Of a stretch of DNA of 64,000 bases, positions 43,791 to 54,109 are shown in pieces. Both the position numbers and the translations under genes were made by a program. A model generated the notes under the pieces. That model saw only the letters and a program-made list of their open reading frames with translations, did no database searches and was not told where the DNA came from. The first letter of the stretch is position 1, and each line of letters starts with the position of its first letter. Origin of the DNA: Pseudisothecium myosuroides (Eukaryota > Streptophyta > Bryopsida > Hypnales > Lembophyllaceae); NCBI GenBank assembly GCA_951799445.1, contig OX637288.1:5396501-5460500 (forward strand), written 5' to 3'.

Positions 43791-45627
43791 TGGGGAAGTA
43801 CTCGACGTGCGTTTGGCATTCTGAATGGGGATGATAACAACTGCAATGACAAGGACCCCCAAATCCATTGGGGTAGCTTGTCGATAAGCCAGATACTGAG
43901 CCTGCTTGTGATTTTGAAATTGTCGGTTTAGGGCCTTGCTCTGGTAAAAGTGTGTGGTGCATTATGTAGAAGTCCTTGGAAGCACACCCTGAAATTTCGT
44001 ATCAAGAGGAACATATATCGATAGTAGTCCGCCACCGGTCTTGCCTTGGAATACCGAGCAATTTTGGACACTGTACATATGAACCGCACTACCTGAAGCT
44101 CTGATAAGGGACCTTCTGCAACTGAAAACAATAGCTGCAGTCCAGATATCTCAATTTGGTCAAACGTTCCAAACGGCAAACCTCCTCCAAGTTTGTCCAC
44201 CTGATTTGTAGATCACGCAGATTAGGAAAGGCACTGAAGTCGACCACCTGGCCCAATAGACACCCACTTAGATTAAGACTTTGTAAGGTTGACCCTACTG
44301 CCGCTAGCTCCACTGGTAGATTCCCCAGCGGAATACAACTCAGAAACACTCTTTCTAATTTCGTCGGCCCCCTAATCCTTGTAAGATCATGGCTTACACT
44401 GTCTTTGGGCTTGAAGAACTGGTTTCTTCCAAGAAAGGATGTAAATTCAATCATATCGCCCGAAGCAAGTCTGAAGCGCCCTGATTTTCCAGCTTCAACA
44501 AACAAGGCCCCTTAATTTCCAGCTCTGGCAAACAAGGCAATTCGTCCAGAAGATGTATTGCCTTTGTGCATAACCTTCCATGCCGTACAGCCCAAGATAG
44601 TATACTCCTCTGTGATTCTTAAGAAACATTTCAGGTATAGTCTGCGTGCATCCAAATCATATCTCGTCAGAAGGACATTATCATGCAGATGAAAAATATT
44701 CCTCAGCATTCGCACAAGTGAGCTCTAATGGAAAGAAAATCAGGGAATTCTCAATTCCTGACAAGCACTCGCTAGATAGTATGCGGTGTGTTGGAAGTCT
44801 TTAGCCAGGCCAGCAAGATCACTAATTAAAGACCTGTCCATATTAGATACTTTCACCAGTACACTCTGTTCCATCCACCTTGGCTGCGTGAGAGATGCTT
44901 GCGTCGAAGGAGCTACTACGGTCCCTAGGTTGCCCTAATATTGAGTCGTGAAACAATGTCTAATGATTGCTCCTACAGTACTGTACTGTACTTGCCTTAC
45001 CTCGCACAATCGACGAAATCCTTGGATGTTCTCAGTATCCAAATCCGAGATTGAGGATACGAATTTGAGAGTGCCTTTCACAATTTTGTGTGGGAGTGAC
45101 GCGAGTGGCATATTGTTAGTCAAAACCAAGCCATTGACCTTCCGCAATTTACGCAGAGCCTCCTTATACAATTATACTGTTATTGTAATTTCTCTGTGTG
45201 CTCCTGATGGCATATTCTTCCACGCCGCAACCCAACTCTCATCTACAACTATATGATTGTCGAGTTTAGAGGTTGGTAGGTCATGAATCGAAGAAACCGG
45301 TATTAACTTCAGGCGCCTATTGGTCCCGCTATTGGAATTTTGAGCCTCTACAAAAGCTAACAGCTCTAGCATCGGCCATTTGAAGGCCACGTACTTCTTC
45401 GTCAAGATCACGACCGCCACAACACATTTTCTAGCAGCTTTGAAAAATGCGATTTGGAAATTCTTCACCCAGTGCCAAACTTGGATAGTTTTTGTCAAAA
45501 AACGGATCAATACTTGGAAACCCCCTTTAAAAAATTCATTATACAGCGTGGACACGAATGGCTTCTGTTTCCCAGCATGGCTCAAGAATTTGTCATGAGG
45601 CTTCGAAATTGCGCAAGAGCTGCACAT
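43684..45627 (-). pseudogene. TIR-type NLR, copy 1, internally deleted
   Basis: Starts with an ATG at 45627 and a TIR domain: HDKFLSHAGKQKPFVSTLY, then CVVAVVILTKKYVAFKWPML with the ELLAF segment carrying the expected catalytic Glu. TIR domains of NLRs act as NADase-type signalling enzymes. An in-frame TAA (45172-45174) is followed by more frame to 44935. A segment leading into the P-loop (44715-44582) is joined at about 44577-44581 to LRR sequence. Kinase-2, RNBS and GLPL motifs are absent. LRR remnants (44089-44530) and a short tail (GQGPKP-like, 43684-43962) follow, but the ZZ-like finger of copy 2 is missing. Clearly non-functional as an NLR. Confidence 0.88.
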
Positions 45628-45659
45628 GAAACTTGCATGTCAGGACAGCCTTGAGTGTG

Positions 45660-45955
45660 ATGCTCCTAGCTACATGCTCAAAATGGAATATATAAATTTC
45701 TCCAATTACTAGTTCAGCGAGCACCGCTGAATGTTTTTTAGTGTACCTCAATTAATTATTGTGCGAGTACTACAAAAGAAGGAAACAGAGTCTTCAAGAA
45801 CAAAATCGAACAAAATGAGCCTAAAAACGGAAGATGCCATTTTCTGGCAACCCTGCCTAGCAAACAAAGACTACCCCAACTGTTGAGCCAGTGTGCCGAT
45901 TTATTACTTGGTAGGCTCTTGCCGCAACTTTTGGGCATCTCATAGTACTGAGAAA
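45660..45955. other. upstream region of the NLR pseudogene
   Basis: No promoter element clearly recognised and no other gene. Confidence 0.4.
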
Positions 45956-45958
45956 CGG

Positions 45959-46126
45959 ATATTTCGTTAAAATGGCGGTATTAAAAATTGTCATTTTTAC
46001 TTTTATATCGTGTGGTTTGAAATGTATACCGGTCCTAGACTTTAGACTGTGCAGTCTGAAAACTATACCAGTCCTAGAAAATGAATGGAAAAATGGTGTA
46101 TGGAATACGCTATTTTAACGAAATAT
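45959..46126. mobile_element. small inverted-repeat MITE
   Basis: About 168 bp with inverted arms ATATTTCGTTAAAATGGCGG (45959) and (inverse) ATATTTCGTTAAAATAGCG (to 46126). Inside are two TATACC(G/A)GTCCTAG words and the palindrome AGACTGTGCAGTCT. Target duplication not determined. Confidence 0.65.
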
Positions 46127-46129
46127 TTG

Positions 46130-47155
46130 TTGAGAGCTATAGGACTGTATAATATTAGATGCTCAGTTATTCCTGCTAGCCAATTCACATTAAGGGCATG
46201 TTTCCATAGGGTGACTGGAGGGGGTGCAACAGGAGGGGGGCTGGAAGGAGGCTCGGATACTCCAAGAGCTCCAAGTAGTTTCCATCACCACCACCTCTGC
46301 AAGCTGTTTTGAAACCAAAGCAACCAGAGCATTGGAATTAAAATAACGTAGTGACAATAGAAAGCAGAGGGTGGATCCAATTCCCCTACCCCAGTCCCCT
46401 AATGGCAACGGGTTATAAAGTAGAACCACCCATAGTTGATCACTTAAGCAATTTTGTGACAGAGCATAAGCAATATGAGGCAATGCAAATTTTTCTAATG
46501 TAGTAAGATAGGAAATATAGGGGCTACAATTTTTTTGTAATTTAATTCCCAAAATTGAAATACTATGAATTTGGGAACCCAAAGTGCTTCAAATCCATAG
46601 CCAATGTCTAGACTCTTTTAATTCCGATCATTCAAGCTAGAACTACTTTCCCACTCACTACTTCCTACATTCTTGCTTACTACTTTGGGACATGTGTCAT
46701 GACCTTATTAGTCCCAACCTTGAAAAGGAGAAAAAAAAACATTCTAAGCTTCGGTTGGAAATTTGTTCCACCCTTGGTTGGAAATAACTGCACCCTACAG
46801 GTTGGGTATGGGTCTGTGGTTGGAAATAGGTGGTCCTACTTTAATTAAGCCACGAATAGAAGAATCTTGATGTTTACTAAATGATAAGAGCTTGAAGTTC
46901 GACGATTACTTTCATTGGCAGTAATTTAAGGTAGACGCACCCATTTCCATCAGTATACCCCATTCCGTCATCATGTTCAAAGGCAAAATATATTCTAGAA
47001 AGAAAATGTGCGCCTTTGCAACATACTAACAGAATGTGGTAAATTCCTTTTCAACAAAACAAAAAAACAAATAGAATGTGGTAAATGGGTGCACCTACCT
47101 TAGCTCCACGATAGCCTCCGACATTCCAGAGCATTCAACCCTTTGCAGGACAATT
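46130..47155. other. spacer without recognised gene
   Basis: No domain-bearing frame. A G-rich patch at about 46212-46245 stands out but has no assigned meaning. Confidence 0.4.
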
Positions 47156-47160
47156 GAAAC

Positions 47161-47267
47161 TACACAAAATAGTGAAATTAGGTTGCCCCACACTAATTTC
47201 TCATATCTAACACTTTCAGACATGGTCAACTATAGTTTGGGGCAACCTAATTTCACTATTTTGTGTA
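47161..47267. repeat. perfect 30-bp inverted repeat
   Basis: Arms 47161-47190 and 47238-47267 are exact inverse complements (core ATAGTGAAATTAGGTTGCC), separated by 47 bp. A transcript would form a perfect 30-bp stem. It may be a recent tiny MITE or a small-RNA hairpin. ACAAT occurs on both sides, but not immediately adjacent on the left. Confidence 0.8.
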
Positions 47268-47318
47268 CAATAGCTACAGTACCAAGAAAAGCTTTGCGTG
47301 CAAGGAACCCTACCTTTG

Positions 47319-47567
47319 TTTTTTGTTTTTCTTGAAACAAATGAAACGAAACTTCATTGCAAAAGGGCACAATACATACCTACCAGCCACAGACCGGACC
47401 GGTGGCCTGGCAGGGAGTGAACAAGACACAGACCGGACAACAATACAAACAACAAAAAGGGAGGAAGGAAGGTGCTGGTGCCCAGCAGGGAGAGGGGCTG
47501 TGAGGCACTGAGGCCTGTCATGGCCGGCTGCAACAAACTTCGAAGCCTGCAGGAGGCGGCAAAGCCG
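47319..47567 (-). mobile_element. 5'-truncated non-LTR retroelement (LINE/SINE tail)
   Basis: 249 bp bounded by the 11-bp direct repeat CCCTACCTTTG (47308-47318 and 47568-47578). Seen on the minus strand it ends in an A-rich tail (the T-rich TTTTTTGTTTTT at the left), so it inserted in minus orientation. It contains a short frame rich in Leu/Pro/Ser and no RT domain. Confidence 0.8.
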
Positions 47568-47835
47568 CCCTACCTTTGAAAATCAGTCAAACGCGTGCCG
47601 AAACACGTACATACAGACACTCAGTCTATAGTCATTGAATGGTTCAAGGCAAAAAGTATTATTTATTGCTAGAGCCAATCATTCTTCTTGCTTTCTTCAT
47701 TTCTCTTTTCAAGTTGTAAGTGAATAGTTTATGGAAGACCTAGGGTCATAACTCATTTAATAATTCATTTAAGTAATTCAATAATGCTTCGAAAAAAATG
47801 AAACCATTTGTATTTCTCTTTGTCTGTAAAATGAG

Positions 47836-47897
47836 ATAAATTTATTTTTACTTGTGTTTTTTTAATGCAATGGTCACCGTTCTTGAGGAAAAAAAAA
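47836..47897 (+). mobile_element. short retroelement tail with poly(A)
   Basis: About 62 bp ending in a 13-14 A run, flanked by AAAATGAG (47828-47835 and about 47898-47905). It shares the phrase TTTTTAATGCAATGGT with the poly(A) tail element at 53581-53729, so both derive from the same retroelement 3' end. Confidence 0.55.
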
Positions 47898-48091
47898 AAA
47901 ATGAGCTAAAAATATTTTCATCCAAAAAAACAAATGATAAAGGCGGACCAGCGCTTAAATGAGCGGTTTTCGAGCCTACTACCTTACTTGGGATTCGCAT
48001 CTTGGTGGTAACTCTTGTTAGTAGTACGTTCGCTCTTCCTTTCAGCTTCTGTCACCCTTTGACAGTACGTGTGTATCAATGCTTAGAACCA

Positions 48092-48097
48092 TATATA
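48092..48097 (+). promoter_or_regulatory. TATA-like box upstream of the AAA ATPase gene
   Basis: TATATA within CCATATATACAG, 82 bp before the ATG at 48179. Position and sequence suit a core promoter; not proven. Confidence 0.35.
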
Positions 48098-48178
48098 CAG
48101 TATATCAACTTCAATTCATTTGAACCTCACACTCGCTCACTAGGAACCGAGTTGGCCGGAGTCGATCAATCAGGTGCC

Positions 48179-51100
48179 ATGGAGATCCAGCAGGTCTGCG
48201 TTTCCGCGGCCGAGTATTTGTGGCAACGCATCTCGGGTCCTTTCGCACTGCAAGGGCCGATCGTCATGAGTTTACTTGGACAGTGCATTTGGTGGATGAT
48301 CGTCTTTCACGCTTTCCATTTGTTAAAGCTCTTCTGCGAAGGTAGACAGCGGCAAGCGAGATTTCAGAAGCTGCCCAAGGACCAGAGTCAGTCCGATTCT
48401 GAGAGAAAGGGGGTGGAACAGCTCTGTCTCTATATTCAGCCGTCTCCCACAACTGCTGAGCTTAGTGCTAATGGTGGCGCAGCCTTGGAGACTCCGCCCC
48501 TGGTCCCGGTTTCCATGTGCATCGTCGACGACTCGTCCGGCGACATCCTTGCCGATCGTCGCCTGCTGTTGGACGCAGCATCTCAACTCCATGCGCCAGG
48601 GGAAGAGGTGACCGTTTTACAAGCATGCGCCGGGCCGGTTGTCCAGACGAAATTGACAAGCCTGTGTTTCGGGGATACCACCAGCACGTCGTCTACCACG
48701 TCGGGGGAAGCTGCTGCTGTGGAGGAGGGGAAGAGCATCCTAATCCAACTGGGTAGATGGCAAGTCTTTCGTACAAGCACCGGTAATTAATCAAACTTAC
48801 TGCATGCCATGGACCGTTTCGATTCTCAATTGTCCATCGTGAGATTGAAATTCTTGTGGAAAATGTTGTAGCTCATTTCTTTATGTCAGTTTTTTAATAA
48901 TGTACTTAATGTTTCCTTGCTTCCTCAATCATTATTTGGTTTCCCGTTTTCTCCTGCATGTAATAACTTACCATTGACCTAGCTTATACCCAAATAATGA
49001 TGTACTTAGTACGGACGTTAGCATGGACGATCTTCCCTGCCTGTGGAAGATTGGGTGATTGTCAGGCAATCTCATTTGTACAGCTTCTGGCTTTATACTT
49101 GTGCTAACCCAAACATGAAGTCTATAAATCGTCCTAATTCATGTGAATTGGACACATGTAGGTGGCAATGAATCGCCGAGATTGCTGGAACTGGGTGATA
49201 CTGATCCAGTGCCCATGGTCTTGCACTCATCATATTCAGGAGGTAAATGACTTTGCAAGCAATTGCAACTTGTGCTTTTCTCTGAAATAAATCAATCTAT
49301 TTGAATTATTTCCACTGTTCAGGTTGACGTATGCATGTAGTGCAAGTCGTAATTTCTTCAAGTCAATGATATTCATATGTTAATATGGTTTGCGCACGGC
49401 CTATCTGCTCAAGACCATTTGGGTGTTCGTTGAAATCAGATATAGAGGTCCGATTGTCGGAAGATAAGAATTCCACTAGATCAGTATGAATAGGCTTTTT
49501 GCGTAATATCTTTATTAGAAGAAGGTTGTTTTCTACATGTTCCAGGGGAAATAAGTTTCCAATTTTGTATCTTAATGTATATCATTGAATTTTCATCGCA
49601 GGTGTATTGAATGTGGAAGGACTTCATTTGAGAGGAGCCACCATACAGGCAGTAACAAAAGATAAATGTGTAACCCTGGAAACTAAGTACAATGGAGTCA
49701 CTGAATCCTCTGTAGATGGCCAGGTTAGAAAACTGTACATTGAGACAAACTTTCATGAAAGTATACTTCCAAGAAAGTACATACATGTGATTCATCGTAA
49801 ACTGCTGGTTTGGTAGTGCTCTTCTTGCAACAATTTCAAGTGCTGACTTTGTGCTGACCTTAATATATAGCATGATGTCACCGTGTCCTAATTTGAACAT
49901 TATGTTCTAATTTGAATTTTTTTACTGTACCATTGATAAAAGCGGATGCAAATTGTGAATTGAGTTACCTAGTAATTCATTCAACCTAAATAATTATCTT
50001 AGAATCAAAAATGCTAAGATGTATCTATTGATAGACTTGCATGCTGGGACTTATCAGGGATCTTGCCAGGTGGAAGCGTTCACCTCCGAAAGTGGATTAC
50101 CATCAAAGAATCTTGCGGAGGTGTTTGTGCTTGCTTCCAAGAAAATTGAAACTGTGGACGGGTTCAAGCTAAGCGTCAATAGTTCGGCTATCCGAATCCA
50201 AAATGATAGCCTAAGAACAGGTTTAAATTCTTGCATCTAAAATTCTATAGCCATCTCATTTAATTTTCATTTTGAGCTCTTCATACTTGCCGTCTTGCGT
50301 GTTTAGCTAGCTAGATTTCTCAATGTGCCAATCTTACATCCATGGCTGCTTGTTTAATAATGTGCAGTGGTACGAAGTATATTTCCTCTTACAATTCTTG
50401 CCATCTACGCGATAACACAAATTTTATCGACTATTTTGAAGATCATGGGGACTACCAACGTGGCCTCAGTTACTGCATGGCTACTACCATGTATAGTAGT
50501 TGTTGCAACTCAAGCTCTACCACTTAGGTACGGATTTGGAATCAAAATTTTATTTTCATAACATGTAATTAATTTTTTTTCTTAGACTAAACATCTCAAA
50601 TTGTGGTGTTAGACATGCTCCAACTTGCAAGTGATGTTCTATATGTTGGTTTTACCACAATTGCAATGCTTTAAAAATATTTTAAAGACAAATGATGCCT
50701 TTGGTCTTACTTGGGTTGTCTCATACTGGTTTGTATCCAACCAAACCTTAAATCATCCGAGTAAGCATGTGAGCATAGACCAACCTATCATTAAGTTGAC
50801 TTTCTTTTGCTAAATCTTGTTGGCAATTGTCAGATGAATGAGGATTCTCAATTCTCTTGGCTCATATGTTTTGAACATTGGCCATGAATAAACTATGAAT
50901 TTTTAAAGTTCTGATTGTAGGTGCATCCAAAATCTACACTAGGATCACTTATTCAACAAATTGTATTCAGGCAAGACTCTAAATGGGATGGTTTTAATAA
51001 CAAGGTTGAAATGCAGGGTACTTACCTTACACTGTTATCAACTGTTATTTCAGACTGAAGGAAAAATATAAGAAATTTTCCTCTAAAATTTAGTGTTGGT

Positions 51101-53444
51101 CTGTATCGAACTTGATTGTTTTGGCTGTAACATATAGGTAACTAAATATACTTATGTATAATCCTTTCTCAGTGTAAATCAAATATTGTAAAGATCAAGG
51201 ACATCAATTCATACTGATGCACACAATGGACTTTGTGTTAACTTTTGGATGCCTGCGTCTTTGGGCGATGTATTGCATTGCAGAATAGAAACCACAATTA
51301 CAGGAACTTTGAGGAAACTGGTGGTGCATACATATCATACCATCTACTTTGCAGCTCAATGCTTCAGTCTTGACGAAGACCCAAGAATTTTGAAAATGCA
51401 TGAAGAAATTTCAACAGTCGAGGATCAACGAGTCTTGAAGAATGGTCCAGAGCCTTCTAGTTTTCAATCTACACACGATATATCCATAGAAGACCCTGCC
51501 TGGGAGTGGGAAGTTTACGATAAAACTTATGACGAGAACACTGGGAATTATAAGTCGGTGAAACGTGAGCGGAGTAAGGTGGATAAGAATGAGGCAAGCC
51601 AACCCTTTGCAGTAATATACAAGAATATCAGAGATCTTCCGTGGGACTCACAAGTCAGAGTCTGGGCCTCACAAGTCAAAGTCCGTGTATATTCGCCCAT
51701 CCTAATGGAGATCATCAACGTCATTATGCCCGGAAAAGTAGATCAAAGTGCAAGAGGCAAGAAGAAAGTATCATTAAGTGGCCCAGAGCTGTTTCGAATT
51801 CGAGAAGATCTAAGAAACGAACATGCCTCCACTGCTAATCAAGAAACTTCAGAGGCTTCAAGTGAAGGCACTTCTAGTATCAAAGAAAAGTTGTTGCATC
51901 TTCAGCATTTGCTGCGCTTCATGGACAAGGAGTTTACTGAAATTGAACCCATGTATGCAGCTATGAACTCTGGTAACCATGATGTGTCTTGGGAAATGTT
52001 GTGGGCGTTCTTTCCTAAAGGAGAACGGGTTGTTTATATTGACGATACTACTGATGAGGAGTTGTGTGGTGATGTCTTGGAGACAAAGTACAAGAAAAAT
52101 CGCAATGGGGAACTATTTTTCGCCATAAAGGTAACCAAGTGGGACTACAACTGCAGAACTTGGGAGCAGTATTCTAGGAAATTGACTGTTCCTAAGTTTG
52201 AGGGAGAGCGTGGAATTTGCAGCTTCGATGTTCATCCCCTTCGATGCGTTAAGGATCCGAAAGCCATTGTCGATAGTTTCCTCAAACAAGGAAGTGAATT
52301 TTGTGAGCTTTCCATGAAGGAACGCTGCTGTTTTAGAAACTACAAAGGGTCAATCTTTATATACAAACGAGGAGATATGTGTCCCCAACTTTTTAAGGAG
52401 AATGCTGATGGGAGGGTTATGATTGATTTGGGAAGCTTTGCAAAGATGAATCCGGATTATCCCACATTGGGCTCGGCAAGTCCACCATCTGATGTCATTC
52501 GTGGCAACAACGTCACCACTCTTGACATCACTCACAGAGAAGATCGCATGTTTGCCCCTGCCATGGTATACGGATTTTCCTTTCGCCTCAAAAAATGGGG
52601 GAGCTTTTCGGTGAGCGGATTTTCGCATATCAACTATAACAAATCAGCGTTTGATGATTTGGTGATGGATGAAGATACCAAGGATGTTGTGGAGAAAATA
52701 GTAAGAAAACAATTGGAAGACGGAAAGGATACAAACCTGCTGGGAAGAGAACGACCTGACTCCATTGCAGGCAAAGGCGAAGGTACCATATTCCTGTGTT
52801 ATGGTCCACCGGGAACAGGAAAGACTTTGACCGCGGAATCTCTTTCTGAATCGTTGGAATGTCCTCTATGGTGTTTGAGTGTATCGGAACTGGGCATTAC
52901 TCCAGAAATTCTAGAGGCAACTCTGCTGAGAGTGTTTGATGTCGCCGCTTCCTGGGGCGCCCTGCTTCTCCTTGACGAAGCCGATGTGTTCTTGGAGAGG
53001 AGGACCAACTCTGACTTGACACGCAGTGCAATGACGGGCGTCTTTCTGAGGCTCTTGGAGTACTACAAAGGAGTCCTTTTCCTAACCACCAATCGTGACT
53101 CTGCATTTGACGATGCCATGTGTTCGCGCATTGCCATGAAATTGCGATACAAAAGGCACAATGGGGATCAACGAAAAACAATGTGGACCAAGATGCTCGA
53201 ACGAGCAAGATTGCAAGGCGTTTCTGCCGAGGACTTGGCGGAATTTGCAGAGCCTGATTTCAATGGACGAGAGATTCGAAACATTGTGAAGACAGCACAC
53301 CTCCTATCAAGGAGTGAGGATGATAAGGCTAATCTGGAAATCGAGCATGTCAAGAAAGCATTGAAGGTGTACAAGGATTCTTGCCAGGTCTGGACTGGCG
53401 CCCGCGCCGCAACTGCACGAGGGACAGAAGAGGAGCCTACTTGA
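48179..53444 (+). CDS. membrane-anchored AAA+ ATPase with DUF7025-like domain
   Basis: Six exons: 48179-48782, 49162-49242, 49602-49723, 50058-50220, 50368-50527, 51284-53444. All introns are GT-AG and the phases (1,1,0,1,2) match, giving 1096 aa. Exon 4 could start at 50070 (1092 aa). The start is the first ATG; the frame is open upstream without another ATG. A membrane segment lies at about residues 24-49, followed by a basic stretch and a low-complexity Ser/Glu region. Exon 5 (about residues 324-377) encodes two more membrane segments. The last exon carries the soluble part. Residues about 611-770 resemble the DUF7025 domain of fungal AAA ATPases (YKGSIFIY, GRVMIDLGSF). The AAA core follows: Walker A GPPGTGKT (884-891), Walker B LLLLDEAD (from 937), sensor-1 region LTTNR, then RIAMKLRY and NGREIRN. 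It probably remodels proteins at a membrane (inference). Substrate unknown. Confidence 0.88.
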
Positions 53445-53580
53445 TTAGAGAAATACCTTAAAATAGAAAGGTAGGGCTTGCAGTCTTTAAACCTCCCCAT
53501 GCTTCGCTGAATTCATCACGAAGGGTCAGCCCTCAACGATTAACTTAGTGCTGTTTATATGTGGTCACAAAGTAGTTTTG

Positions 53581-53729
53581 CTTTTAGGTCCTTGGCTGTG
53601 TTTTTGTCTTGTTTTGTCTTTCTGTTTTTGCTCTTATCTCTTCATTCGCCAGCTTCGGCTTGGCTATTGTTTCCGGGTTCCTTTTTAATGCAATGGTATT
53701 TTCCATTTGTTCAAAAAAAAAAAAAAAAA
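53581..53729 (+). mobile_element. 5'-truncated non-LTR retroelement with poly(A) tail
   Basis: About 149 bp inserted 137 bp after the AAA gene stop codon. It is flanked by the 12-bp direct repeat AAAGTAGTTTTG (53569-53580 and 53730-53741) and ends in about 18 A. It includes TTTTTAATGCAATGG, shared with 47836-47897. It lies in the probable 3' UTR and may supply an alternative polyadenylation context. Confidence 0.85.
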
Positions 53730-53744
53730 AAAGTAGTTTTGAAT

Positions 53745-54105
53745 GAAATGAAGTCCTTTATCTGAGCTTCAATTCCCAGTTCAGTCCATCCAGTTTAGAA
53801 AGTGTGATGCATATTTGCATTGTAGGATGCATCATGCAACACCCATATAATTAAATATACAGTACAGTACAATTCCATTGTTGTCCGTTTGCACAAGTTG
53901 AACTTCTGCATTTTCAAATCATCAAGACTCGTGTTGACCAAACCTCATACTGTACATGTTTTACATTGAGTTTTGTGACACTGAAAAGGTTGGATAGACT
54001 TTCAAACTTCTATTGATTCCATGGTACCGACACCCTTTCTCTCTCGGTGATTTCCAATCGCAATACATACATGATGAATAGTTGAATTTTTCAATTTCAA
54101 CAAGA
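53745..54105. other. spacer downstream of the AAA gene
   Basis: No gene or element end recognised; includes a CAGTACAGTACA microrepeat-like word near 53860. Confidence 0.4.
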
Positions 54106-54109
54106 ACCT

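Noticed and set aside
48002..48178. Upstream extension of the AAA ATPase frame
   Set aside because: The extra 59 codons begin only at a TTG and include the TATA-like sequence; the first ATG is at 48179.
49481..49900. 139-aa minus-strand frame within the AAA gene
   Set aside because: Antisense to exon 3 and flanking introns; no domain.
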